From Enoplolaimus lenunculus (taxonomy: Eukaryota; Nematoda; Enoplea; Enoplida; Thoracostomopsidae): 64,000 nucleotides of DNA. Of this stretch, positions 22,501 to 34,584 are shown piece by piece. Where the stretch lies: NCBI GenBank assembly GCA_030248215.1, contig JASANG010001396.1, positions 124,001 to 188,000 of the forward strand, read 5' to 3'. How positions within the stretch are numbered: position 1 is the stretch's first letter; each line of letters begins with the position of its first letter. The notes beneath the pieces are model-generated. The model made no database searches. It saw only the letters and a list, made by a program, of their open reading frames with translations, and had not been told where the DNA came from. The translations under genes and the position numbers were made by a program.

Positions 22501-25500
22501 CTTTTGCTGTAACTTTCTGCTGCAGTTGTAACGTACTGTAAGCTCAGTGCGCTGATAGTTATTTGACAGCCCGTTGTTAAACAGGGTGCGACCAGATATT
22601 TGGTTCTGGTTTAATATCCTTCAACCGGTATCCTGTATAAACCTATCGGATGCCGGATATTTACGGTTAGGGTCCCGAATATTATAAAACTGCTTTGTAC
22701 ACGTTAGCGTGTTTAATATCTTGCTGCGATTATATTTCTGGGCAAGTTAAGAAGTTCAAGTTTTGATACGTTTCAGCTACTTTTAACCAGCTCCGGCATT
22801 ATATCCAGCAAAAACATATCCATATCTGGTATCTGGTAAGCGAGTGATAGTTAAACGCATTTTTACATTAAATAATTTCAGTTTATCAGCAGCAATTATG
22901 AACTTTATAGCAGACGACAGCCTTCAGCACGCTGAAAATACAGCGATAAAATAATAATTTTAACATATGCAATATCCGGTTTCTGTTCCTTTAAAAAAAT
23001 TCAATATTCTTATTCGGTTCCGGTATCTGGTAGATTAATATCCCGTCGTATCTTGCGGTTAAACTAAGTTTCTAGGTGCACATGTTTTGTTGCATCGCCC
23101 TGTTGAAGTATACTTTTTAGAAAACTGCTACTTGTAGGACGTCATAGTCGAATGCCGTCGCGCGGTGTGTGCAATCGATGTTAACCCGGTTCAAACCTAC
23201 TACCTTGCTATTGGTTGCTCAGACGGCTCTTGTCGTGTATACGATCTGCGAAAATTATCGAAACCAACTAAAGGTAAATAGTACAACAGCTGACCGCTGC
23301 AGTTATTCTGTGCGGAGGTACGAAATATAACGTGCTCAGTTCAACAGTACCACTTTTATGGCTGCACGATAGACGGTTCAAAAGCGGTGGCCCTCGAATG
23401 ATACTACGTGAACGCAATTTTATCTAGAAACTAAAATGTTGTTTATTAGTAGTGTGCGTTTTTGTAGCAGGTAATCCTTAGGGTAGGTAACCAGTTGTCA
23501 AGCGGAGTGCAACGTTTCAACTGTGTTTATGAACTAATGCACAAAAACATAAAGCAGTTTCATCGAAGCTGTGTTTTGTTGTTCTGCTGTCAAAACTACT
23601 TGCATTTTGTGATCTACAAAACGGTTGAACTCTAGTAAAGTTACATGGTTTTGTAGTTATGATAATTTTAGTAACACTCTCGTAAAATAAGCGAGCGGCG
23701 GTCCAATTCTTTGAAGTAAACAAAGAAGTGATTTTTTGCTACGCACTATAGGATTGGTGGTATTTAGATACAACCGGTGTCGAAGGTCTATGCTGCTGGT
23801 TTTGTCCAACTGATACGTTTGGCCGCACAAAACGCATAACTTCTGTGGATTATTCACCGTCCGGCGATGAGTTGCTTGTTTCGTTTTCAAGCGATTACGT
23901 GTATCTACTTAATCCTCAAGTTTGTATTTTTTGTGCTTCATTTATTCTTATTTTTTGTTTTCGCATTAAATTTTGCTGCTCGAGATTATGCACCGATTAA
24001 GTATTCGTTACCTTGAAACAAATTTAATTTTTTCAAACGTCAGACACTTTTTTGTATAATTTTTCAGTTATAAGGTAATAGATAAGCGTGTTAGGTGCGT
24101 TTACATGTTTTATACGAGCGATCAGACATGGTTAAATGGGTTTTTCCTTTAAAAACAGCAATTTGTCGGTAAAAATTCCCCGCTCAAGATTTCCCCCGGT
24201 TGCAACTAAAGTTGCCTAAGAACCAGGATTTTTACTGGCGCGTGAGCCTGTTCTACCAACCGGGTTGTCAAATTAGAGTTATGCTATACGTAATACGTAA
24301 TGCGAATATGGTGGCTAAAAGCGGGAAAATAAACTATTGTGTAATGTGTTCAGCAAACCCTGAGAAAATAAAAATACCGTATACAGTAATTTCTTGTGAT
24401 TTCCGTATTTTTCATATGAGAATCGAGAGCGTGATAGGATTGCTTTTGATGCGAGTCAATTAAGGATTGTATACCGACCGGTTTATACCAGGACCATTTC
24501 TATTGCCAACCAGGGCCCCGGATGAATTCCGGCCACTACAACGGACTCAGCTAATATTTTAGTTGTAGAAACTGGAGACATTTCTAGAAGCATTCGAAAT
24601 TAGCTTTTAAACTGGCAATTATTATAGTTTGTTGAAAAAATTATACGCTGTTATACATGAACCATTTGTGTAACTTAGTTCGAAACAGTGTATTTTAGCG
24701 ATTCACTGCTGAACCGGTTTCACTTGAATTTCTGGATCCTGAAGAAGCGTGCCGTCCGCTTAAGAAAGTCCGTCTGCGCGGTGACTGGTCTGATACGGGC
24801 CCTCAAGCAAGGCCTTCTGATGAAAGAACCGGTGGTAAGTTTTTGATTTTCTTTCACATGTGCTGGTTATTCTTCTTGTTTGATAATTTTTATGGCAGAT
24901 CAAACGTGCGACAATTAAGGTGAAATGATTGGGGAGACAGTGAGTTTTTGTTTTAATTTTTAGTACAACATTCGGGATGACAGGTTGAGCGGTCCACTTT
25001 TCAAACTTCACACTGCCTAATGTATTTTGTTTAAACCTAAAGTCGAAATCGTATTGGCATATGAATCAAAGTACATAGCATTTTTCATTAGGAGCAAAGT
25101 GTTTGATTTAATTGTTACATTTATTTTTACATGCCCGTTGTAAACAGTTTAATCATAATCTGCTGCAGCTGACATATCTGATCCTGACAATTTGCCGGCG
25201 CCTGATGAACCTAGTTCTGGAGCAACGGCCGAATCTGGAGAGGCAGTTTCTCCAAGCAGACGACCAGCGGGCCCTAGTATGATTGATCGGTTCACTAGTT
25301 TGTTATCGACGTGGCTGGACAGACAAATCACCGGTGACAGCGGTGAAAGGTAAGCTGCAAGGCGTATTGTTACGTTGCTTACCGGTGGAAACATAAAGTT
25401 TGAAGTAACTGGTTTGTTTAGTTAACAGGTTTTATAACTGAATGAAATGTGTAATTTAGGGATATTTTAGTAAGCTAGTTTGAACGTATGTCAGAATCAT

Positions 25501-28500
25501 TAAAGGCGTTGGTGAGTTTCCTGTTGTGAAAACTTGTTTTTAGTGATCCTGAGGAACAGCAACAAAGGGAGCAATCAACAGAGAATGACGGTAGAGCAGG
25601 AGAGCAGGAACTAAGCCAGCAAGAAACATCGTCGACACCGGCTGCTATCACGGGCCAAGAGACGCAATGTACTGCTGGAGCGAACGATAAAGGTGGTGTA
25701 TTGACAACTGACAGTGAGGCACGGACAGCAGAACCCCTTTCTAAGGTGTTTGAACGTGATTATACGGAAGCAAACGACAAAGATGACACTCAGGATGTTT
25801 GTGACCCCGAATTGGTAAATTTGTTTGCTGTGAAGTTTTGTTGCTGTAAAAGTAGTAAGTAGTTTTGCGTGTATCTTGACGTTGTTCTTTTTGGTGGCCA
25901 TTTGTAGGGTACGACCGGATACCAAAAACTGTCGGGACCGGATACCAAAAAATATCGGGACACCGAAATCGGAAGCAGAATTGGAACTGCAAATTTTGTG
26001 ACTATACGGATAATTTGCATAAACACAATAATATAGTATTCATTAAGGATGTCTGTTGGATGGCAACAGTTCTCAAAATGTCACATGAACAAATTGGCAA
26101 TTATTTGTTGGTTTTCTGAAGCAAAACTACAATTGACAAGTTAACTCATTGAAAACATTTTAATAGATAAATGATGCACAATTGTTATGCAATACATCAC
26201 AAAAAGTAGGCCTAAAATTATTACAATGGCATAATTCCGATTTTGCTTGATTGTGCAATCGGAAGCGCAAAGCCGAAACCGGAACTCGTTTTGAATCGGA
26301 ATTCCGGTTGCACCCAGCTTTCTTTGCCAGATTTTCCAGCGTTACTGTAACCAATAGAGATTGTGAACATATACGAACACCAGGGTACAACCGGAATTCC
26401 GATTATCGGAATGGGAATTTTGAAATTTTAATTTTAATCTTACTTATTATGTTATGTTGCATAAAACTTCCACATCATTTATCTGTTAAATTGTTTTCGA
26501 CGAGTTAACTTATCAATAATCGACTACACTTTAGCTATATAGAACTAAAAAATCATCGTCAATTTGTTCATGCGAAGTTTTTGAGAATTGTTGCCAGCCG
26601 ACAGACACTATAAATCAATATCATGCTTGTTAATTCAAATTATACGTATAGTCACAAATTTTTTTCCGATTCCGGTACAAATTTAATGCTCTGATTGCAG
26701 TATAATCCAGTTCCGATTTGCACCCTGACGAGCAAATACAAACACTTGCAGCGTGCGTCAAAAAAACTATGTAAAAGCATGTCAATCAATTTCACAGCAC
26801 ATGGCAAAAATACAAATTATGGTGTTAAGTTATTAAAAACATTCCTGAAGTTAAAATACCGGAGATGGAGCCGGATTTCGATTTTTTTGCCGTAGCAGGA
26901 TATCCGTTCGCACCCTGCCATTTTCGTAGGCGAAGATTTGGATGGATTTATATTGATTGCCGAAAGCGACTTGAAAAGCTCCAGAAGTTCGTGATAGTAA
27001 GTGTATCACACATTTGAGGTAAAATTTATGAAAGCGTAACGTGTTTCATCACTCATGTACAACATAATAAACTATCTGCTGATACTACATACATACTAGT
27101 TTAGGCAGCGTGTAAATGCCATCGATTTCAGTCGTACTCGTGCTTTTTCACCGTGGCATTTTAGCAAGTTTAAACTGGGATATATTGGCGTTTTATTGCC
27201 GATGATTTCAGGTAACTGAATCAGAACCGAATCATGAAAAGCAACAACAAACATCAACTTTTGTCGAATCAGATATTTGCAGCAATCGTGGCGTTGATTT
27301 TGATGGAAAGCCGCTAGGCGCATCCGCTCGAACCGATGTTACAATTCGTGGACCGTTTGAAGTTTTAAAAGCGTCTTTCAAACAAGTGTCTCGGTCAGTT
27401 TCGCAACCGTCATCTGTGGAATTGGAAGACCAAAGCATGTGCCCTTCGTGCTCAATGTAAGCATTAATTGACACAGCTCTGTGTACTTGTGACCAGAGTG
27501 GCATCGAACGCACGATTTGATCTAGTCCTCATCCCATTTCGAACCCATAGCGATGTTGCCAAATGCAAATCCGAACATTGATTTGAAAAATCGCTTCATT
27601 AAGATAAAAGTATTGTATGCGTAAATTTAAAAGTGTAGCGCTTTGACATGTTGGTTTAGCAAACCTAATCTTATGCAGGCCACAGAAACATATTGATTTT
27701 GAAATATTGAAACCAGAATTATTCAATGAAACATAATTGAGGTTCGAACCGCAAGTGCTAAATGTGTCGGAAAATAAGTCAGTCTGTTCCAAACTTCTAA
27801 TTCCATTTCGAAAACACAAAAAGGTGTTTCTGAACGTTGCATTTTTTGGAGTTTTTATTGCTTATCAGACCTTTTCGGCATGGCGAGACATTTCAGTAAT
27901 GTAACGCAGGGTACTTATTGGATTTGCAGGATTGCTATGCAGCATGCGGACGACTGCTCGGTGCTTAATGACAACAAACGGGTAATCGGGGAAGACGAAT
28001 TGTTTACTGAAAGAGCGGCAACTGATGACAGCGAACGTAAGGGACTGCATTATCAAATAGCTATAACACCTAATGCCAGTTAGCAATAGTTTTTCAAATA
28101 ACCCAACCATGGTTTCTTTGCAGAAATGCATTTTGTACAGCGTTAGAAAACAAAGTACACTTAATATTTGCCGAATTCCATAAACTTTGATTCAGTGATT
28201 CAAAACTTATAAGGCCGATAACCAACAGGTAAGAGATGCTACACGCAGCCGAGAATGCTGCGCAACAATTAAATTCATTGTCAGAGTATTTGCTCTATTT
28301 CTGGAAACCGTTCCATTGATACTGTAGCAAACTACTACCTAAATACGACGATTACATCTTGGTAGTTAAAGTAGTTTTGTAAAAATTTGGTCAACGATCT
28401 GGTTTGCTGTTTAGTGTTGCCGAATTTAAATTGGAAATTCTGGGTTCTGTATTAATAGTCACGATATAGTGTCGGTGTATTGAAATACATTTCTCACAGT

Positions 28501-31500
28501 TCTTGGTTGACAAATAAGCTAAAGATATAGCATAACCAGCATCGCGATCAAATTGATTGGTCCAGAACTGAAAAATTCTTTCGACTGTTTAAATGAAACA
28601 TAAAATGTGGTCTTTCGCAAGTGGGGTTGGGGGGTCAGCTTATATGGCCAAAACTCCGCCCGCCGCAGCCGCAAAATCTCATAGGTGCAACACCCCGCTG
28701 GTGGAAATTTTTTTCTGGTTTGGAACCGTACTAACAAATTATTTTTATTTTCGGCCTTATAAAACATACACCCCTACTTGAAATTTGGCCAGCAAAATGC
28801 GAGAAAACCTGTGTAAAACCAAGTGTTAATGTGAACTTTACCAGTGATATCACAAATATAGTAATATTTTGTACTCAGGAAATTCTTGCTCAATGACGAA
28901 TATTGATCCTGGTCAATCTAACTCCGATTTAAAGTCAAATTTAGCTCAACAATCTACACATGGTGCTTCCGATAGCAATCTAGTCAAGACATCTGAAAGT
29001 GTGAGTCTTTCTGGCAAAATCTGTGACGTCCAAGAATTCAGCATGGATGTGGATTCGTCGTTGGCAGGCGTCGGGGTGCTTGATTCGAACAAAAACGGCA
29101 TTGGTAAGGATTTTCGAGTTCCTGAAAAATTCGACAAGTGCTCAAGTGCCAGCAATAATATCGCTAGCTTGGAATCGGGGACTTTTGATCGACAACAGAA
29201 AACTATTTTACAATCTGACAGTGATAACCCACCTAGTACGCACCTGGATAAGCAAACAGTGGCGGAAAAAGCGGAAGTCAACAGGAGCCAGTCACAAACT
29301 GACCTTCAGGATACACGAGGTGCCTTGCGAAGCTTAAGCAGTCGTATGCCCCTTGAAAGCAATGGCGATCCCCAACTGGAGACAGAAGAACAGCGACCCC
29401 GTTCGGAGCGTTCACGGCTTGAACGATCTCAGTCTTCTTCGATGGACGATATATCAGATCCGGCGGTACACGAAACTGCAACGGCGGCCGCGGTGTCAAA
29501 TTCACGGATTGACCGTTTAAGTCGCGGTGGGCTGTTTGCGTTTCGAGTGCGCCGGCGCCGCGAAGAAATTCGAGCAGCTGCGGCGGCGTCGTTAGCTGCC
29601 AGGCGCCAGCAGACAATCGGTACTGAAGCTGGATATCAACAACACGGCGAAATGGATGGGCGTCATGTGGGCGTTGGTGGTGGACCAAGGCCTGGGTCGG
29701 TTGAACCAGGTGACGAAATTACGGATGAAGACGCTGCAGACAGGTGCGGAGTAAAGGTGGTGTGCAGCTATACTTTTTGATACGTAATTCATAATTTCAA
29801 TGTCGTTCACCACCGCCGGACAGCAACATAATCTAATTTGAGAATAAAATTTCAGGGCCAAACGGCGAAAAGAAATTGTCGATAAACTTGAACATGAAGC
29901 ACGAAAGCGTAATCAACGTAAGGAAGATTCTCTTGATGCTTTGCGACGTACTCCGCGTATGGTCTGTAAAGCCGTGTTTAAAGGTCACCGAAACGCTAGA
30001 ACTATGGTAAGCTGTTGGGCTCCGTTCAAACCCACCTGCTTCGCAGTAACGCAGCAAATGCCCGTGTCTACGCGGTGGTTTTAGATTTAAACCAAAACAA
30101 AAGAGTAAATGCACGCGTTTAAAAGTTGGGGCGTCGAAATTGAAATTTGCGAGTAGCTATCTGGTTTGCTTGTGAAGGAAATTCAAACAGTGCTTTACGA
30201 CTGCCATGTTCGCAACCTCTGTCATCGCTGTTATTTTCATGCTGTTCATGCCAAAAATCATAATAAATTCTATGTATCAAAACGTGTTATGCTTAGCTCA
30301 GCTTGTACTACAATTTGAGAGTAGCTAAATAATTCACACAAGTATGTGTTGACATTGCCTGAGTGTAGTTGGAATTGTCGTACCGGAAAACTTTTTGCTA
30401 ATGCTTTTTTAAAATTCAGGCCAAATCCCAATTTTGTTATACTACGACGTATTTCATTACGACGGTTGATTTTTATGCATATTTGTTTCCTTTTTTAGCT
30501 TAAACAAGCGTGTTACTGGGGTAATCGGTTTATTATGAGCGGAAGCGATTGTGGACATATTTTTGTTTGGGATAGGCGAACACTCGAGGTTGTGATGCTT
30601 CTGGTCGCCGACAGACATGTAGTTAATTGCCTTCAGCCGCATCCTAATCTTGCTTGTAAGCTCTATTATGTAAACAACCCTCTGTTGTATATAGGTGTCA
30701 GTGGTTTTTTACCGATATGTTGTTTCTTATAACAACAATGTTACACTTTTGCTTGTTGCCTCGACGACTGTTTAGTGCGAAGTTTCAATATGATTATTTG
30801 ATCATGCAGACGAATAGTTTGTAACTTAAATATATAGGTTTATCACTATGTTAATCTATGGTTTAAAGAACTTATTCAGTGTATTTAAGCCTTCTATTAA
30901 TTTTTTCGATAATATAACTTAAGAATATTTGTTGCTGTGTTATTTCTATTTTCAGTACTTGCTTCAAGCGGCATTGACTATGATATTAAGTTGTGGGCAC
31001 CGATTGAGCCAGAGTCTGTTTTCGATACTGAATATGCGCATTCGGTACGTTTTGTTAATGTTGTTTGTTATTATGACGGCATTATAATAGTGTAAATGAA
31101 TGTAGGCATGCATTAATCAGCAACGTTTTGTGTTTCGTAATTGTCCTATGACGAACATAAATGTCATACTGTAAAATTTTTATATTCTTTTTTGCTTATT
31201 TTTTAAGAGCGATGTGTTTTCCGGTTGTAGCGTATTGGTGAAAATTGTGGCAAGAAAATATTTTGTTTATGACGAGCAGTTATTGCATGTGTAACTGTAT
31301 AGATTTTAATTTGTGGTGCGTCTACATAATTTTTTGTTGTCAATGCGTATTAACTTTTACTTGTTTTAGATGGTTTCACGTAATCAAAAAATGCTCGAAG
31401 AAACAAAAGATACGGTCACAATACCGGCCGCCTTTATGATTCGCATGCTTGCGTCTATGAATCGTGTTAGAAGTGAGTGCTATAACTTCGTATTTTCATC

Positions 31501-32038
31501 ATAATTTAAGTAGAAAGCATTGTAGCATTTGTGTAACGATCGTATTATGCAATGCTGAAGCACATGAAGAAGATTGGTCGCAGAAACCGAAGGGCATAAA
31601 TCCTAAGCGCATAAATTATTGCTTAATCGTCCCAATTTAAAACGAATCTTCGAATCTATCACGTTACAGCTGAAACACTTGCCATCCGTTATTAATGGGC
31701 AGTTCCCGCTAGATTCGATCGTGATTTAGGCACAGGTTTAACTAACGTTTACCTTAAGTAAAGCATGTTTAATGAATAGAAGCAAATTTGTGGAAACAAT
31801 AAATTTTCTTGTAGAAAAAAGATAGCGTTGCAAATATTGCAACCACAATGGCTAGTTATTAATATAATTTTTCAAGTTATTTTGTATTGTTGCAGGTATG
31901 AGACGCCAACGCGATCGTGAAGACGAGCCTACAGAAGAGCAACCACAAGAAGAGGATGATCAATCTCGGGTTCAGACAGAATCTGTTGCAGATAACGACG
32001 ACCAAGCGCCGCAGTCGTCAACTCAAGACGAATCTTAA
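19562..32038 (+). CDS. DCAF6: DDB1- and CUL4-associated factor 6 (NRIP-type) WD40 protein, 5' incomplete
   Basis: Eighteen exons join in phase into 1,062 codons including the stop: 19562-19623, 19982-20080, 20333-20410, 21932-22036, 22218-22325, 23138-23273, 23768-23919, 24699-24834, 25169-25349, 25544-25814, 27212-27456, 27930-28036, 28879-29743, 29856-30006, 30499-30655, 30956-31044, 31370-31472 and 31896-32038. N-terminal WD40 repeats carry [34 protein letters not shown] and [28 protein letters not shown] follows, then a long disordered acidic/serine-rich middle, a basic arginine-rich segment, and C-terminal WD repeats with [25 protein letters not shown] and [13 protein letters not shown]. 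The protein should be a substrate receptor of CUL4-DDB1 ubiquitin ligase and, in vertebrates, a nuclear-receptor cofactor. The first exon(s), about 35-40 residues, were not found. The 23768 acceptor was chosen by phase. Confidence 0.92.
20707..21831. mobile_element. Large hAT-type non-autonomous element, GGTCTCGG family
   Basis: Left end CAGGGATGGGCGATCTCGGT and right end ACCGCGACCGCCTATCTCTG are inverted. Flanks TGCTCCAG and CGCTCTAG match at six of eight positions, a decayed 8-bp duplication. A second left end, CAGGGATGTGCGGTCTCGGT at about 21006, marks a nested or internally duplicated copy. The interior (for example TTTAGCGTTTATCAAAATAA) is shared, reversed, with 62154-62858. It fills most of the intron between 20410 and 21932 of DCAF6. 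No transposase frame. Confidence 0.65.
22585..23061. mobile_element. hAT-type element of the CCGGATA family, old copy
   Basis: Begins CAGGGTGCGACCAGATATTT. Its interior TAATATCTTGCTGCGATTAT and GGGCAAGTTAAGAAGTTCAA matches 17520-17570 and 63450-63515. The right end is decayed. Flanks TTGTTAAA and CGGTTAAA agree at six of eight positions. Lies in a DCAF6 intron. Confidence 0.5.
26391..26727. mobile_element. hAT-type MITE of the CCGGATA family
   Basis: Begins CAGGGTACAACCGGAATTCC and ends AGTTCCGATTTGCACCCTG. Flanks ACGAACAC and ACGAGCAA agree at six of eight positions. Another left-end piece lies at 25908-25950 and a right end with GTTCGCACCCTG at about 26920, so this DCAF6 intron (25815-27211) collected several copies. 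Confidence 0.6.
28879..29743 (+). other. Large DCAF6 exon encoding the disordered middle
   Basis: An 865-bp exon with a TACTCAG acceptor and an AG/GTGCGG donor. It encodes a serine-, aspartate- and glutamate-rich stretch, then an arginine-rich part (RVRRRREEI followed by an alanine run) that precedes the C-terminal WD repeats where vertebrate DCAF6 has its IQ-type basic segment. Both borders are in phase with neighbouring exons. Confidence 0.8.
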
Positions 32039-32269
32039 ACTGGATAAAATGATTCATTGTTGTTTTAAAATCGGGTTTTAAGCAAGGAAGATTGAAATTC
32101 GGGTTTTAAGCTTTATATAATATTATTTTATTTTGATGTGTCTGTTTTATTTATTGTTTTTGTCATTGTTGCTGGTCTGCTAGCAACTCGTGAGCATTTG
32201 GTTGAATTCTTTGTTGAAAAGGTGCAAATAAGCTAAGCGCTGAATCTCGAGTTGACACTAAAAGTAAAG

Positions 32270-32275
32270 AATAAA
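32270..32275 (+). terminator. Candidate polyadenylation signal of DCAF6
   Basis: AATAAA about 230 bp after the stop codon, followed by T-rich sequence. It is the first canonical hexamer I saw downstream on this strand. Confidence 0.45.
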
Positions 32276-32884
32276 GCCGACATTTTTTAACAGTTTGTAT
32301 AATATATCATTTTGAAGTGTGTCCTGGTGTTAGATATTTAGAGCTTTTATAACAATGTGATGTCATTGTACAGGATCGTGCTACTAAAATAGACTAAGCT
32401 TAAGGTTTAAAAATTTTTTTTGCATAGATTTAAACTTAGTATTAATATGCTTATACTTACTGCAACACCTTTCAAAGTAAACATTGGCTATTGCTCTTGT
32501 GGTTTGTAACTCCTGTATTGTACTATTTATTTTGTATTAAAATAGTTGTTTTCATACCTATAAATTTTTTATATTTGCAAATTTTGTTGAAATTACATAG
32601 CGTGAGTAAAATGTGTGTGTGATCTGGTTTATGGCACATATATGAGCGCTCAATTCTGCCGACCAAGGTCAGTAGGAAACGCGCCGAAATCGCTCAAGAG
32701 AGGGCACATTGCTCGGCTTTGTGTACAATGTGGCAGGCTGCGTTGCGCAACTAAAGGCAAACGGGCTTATAATTTGTTCAGTACTCATGTTTTAGAACCA
32801 CTCGGATTCTCACTTTCTAACATGTGCTTCCGCACGCCCCTGCTCACTAAAACTCGGCCGATGCAGCTGCAAGTTCTTTCTATC

Positions 32885-33365
32885 AAAAAATGGCACGTGC
32901 AAATTACAGTGCGAGTTCCTTGTTTCGTGCAAATTACAGCTGCGAGTTCCTTGTTTCGGGCAAATGGGAAAACGAGATAGCTGCAATTTCTCGCTGGGAA
33001 AACGGAACAAGCGAAGAGGCCTGTTTTGGGCAAATGGAAAAACGGGACAGCTGCAATTTTTCGCTGGAAAAACGGAACAATCGGCGAGTCATGTTTCGGG
33101 CAAATGGAAAACGGGACAGCGGCAATTTTTCGCTGGGTAAACGGGAAAACGGGACACCTTTGCTTCGGGCAAACAGCAAAACAGGCCAGGTGCAATTGTT
33201 CGCTAGGAAAACGGGGAATGTATGTTTCGGGCAAATAAGAAAACGGGACAGTTGCAAGTTTTCACTGGTAAGACGGAACTCGGGCAAATGGGAAAACCGG
33301 ATCGCTGCAATTTTTCGGGACAATGGGACAGGTCTGTTTGGGATAAATGGGAAAACGGAGTGCTG
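32885..33365. repeat. Variable minisatellite, about 55-70 bp units
   Basis: At least seven imperfect units share CGGGCAAATGGGAAAACGGG and GCTGCAATTTTTCGCTGG. Units differ in length by deletions. Frames of up to 160 codons on both strands follow the repeat and should not be taken as genes. It lies in the DCAF6-Nudix spacer. Confidence 0.85.
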
Positions 33366-33723
33366 TGAGTAACACATTAATCCATTTCCGGAATTTTACT
33401 GTATATTCGTTTTACTTTCTTGTAGAAGTAGGGTCAATTTAACTGCCGTTTCAGTCTATTTATAATAAATTTATGTTAACTGATGTTAATATCGAAATGT
33501 GTTTTATTCCGCAGTTTACCTTTTCGGCTCAGACAGGCATACTGTTGCACTTCAAATAATGTTTTGTGTGCGGAAAATTCTAGGTAACAGCTTTTTTAGC
33601 CGGCCATAAGTACATTTCTAGTTTTTAGACCATGGTAATTTGATTTTCGTTACATTTACGATATAATTCGAACGGAAATGTCAACGTTAATGTTCAAAAA
33701 TGATATGTGAGTACCAAGATGTA

Positions 33724-33934
33724 CACTGCAAAAAATGGTGAGTCAAATTGACTCTCTCCGAAATAGGCTCTACGGGACTACACAAAATGCGTCAAATTCG
33801 ACTCCGCCAGCGTCAAATTTGACTCCATCACTGAGTTGCACGTTTGACTCTGGCGAAGTCGAAGTTGATTCATTTGTGTAGTTCCGTAGAGCCTATTTCG
33901 GAGAGAGTCAATTTGACTCATCATTTTGGCAGTG
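33724..33934. mobile_element. 211-bp foldback MITE with TA target duplication, copy 1
   Basis: Ends CACTGCAAAAAATGG and CATTTTGGCAGTG are flanked by TA on both sides. The arms are long inverted repeats (GACTCTCTCCGAAATAGGCT and its complement) with internal GAGTCAAATTTGACTC-type palindromes. TA duplication suggests the Tc1/mariner group. Same length as the copy at 38405. Confidence 0.8.
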
Positions 33935-33997
33935 TATATATCTGTTATCAGGAATATTTTCATTTATCTCGTCGCCAACGCTATTATATTAAGTAAA

Positions 33998-34032
33998 AGC
34001 CTAAGCCTAAGCCTAAGCCTAAGCCTAAGCCT
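33998..34032 (-). repeat. Pure TTAGGC array (nematode telomere hexamer)
   Basis: Nearly six uninterrupted copies of CCTAAG on the plus strand, that is TTAGGC on the minus strand. Unlike the other TTAGGC sites, no obvious element ends surround it. It is followed by a repeat also seen at 57240-57330 (TCAAAAATTCAA). Confidence 0.8.
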
Positions 34033-34584
34033 GACGAAAAAAGTCTATTCAAAAATTCAAGTTTGGGCTCGGAATGATCCCGGAAGGTCACGAGTAGCTC
34101 AAATATGCAAAATTTTTCAAAAGCAAACCATTTTTCCGAGACCCGAATAACTTATACTAGTCAGCTGGTTTTGCGCAATGCGCCAAAGTTAGCGAATGCA
34201 CAAACATCTTGGTGTAAATTTTCATTTCTCACAGAACAATCACGTTTATGTTTTAAACATGCATTGTAAAAAAACAAAGTAATGCAGGAAACTTGACCCT
34301 GCATTCTCAGTGCAGGGGTGGTGACTATTGATTTGACTTCGATGGAAGAGCCCTAATGAAACACAAAGGTCGAACTCAAATTGACGGAATATAAAAAGCC
34401 TACTACAACCGGGAGTATGATGGTCGTCTACATTTTTATAGTATTTGTCTTTGAAAAATATATATCATGAAGTTGTCAACCCAAACGAACCGGTGGAAGG
34501 TTCATAAATCATTAAAACTGGTCAGTTAAACCTGTGGTTTTAGGTTTTTTGCCCGTCTCACATCTGGTCATACAGTTTTTTTAG

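Noticed and set aside
26929-26997. Possible extra DCAF6 exon between a TTTCGTAG and GTAAGTG
   Set aside because: Neighbouring exons require phase 0 on both sides, and this block has a stop in that frame; it also abuts a MITE end.
28500-28870. Additional DCAF6 exon with [14 protein letters not shown] peptide
   Set aside because: Neighbouring exons already join in phase (28036 to 28879), and no clear acceptor/donor pair surrounds it.
32890-33372. Plus-strand frame of about 160 codons and a minus-strand frame of similar size
   Set aside because: Both are periodic translations of the minisatellite.
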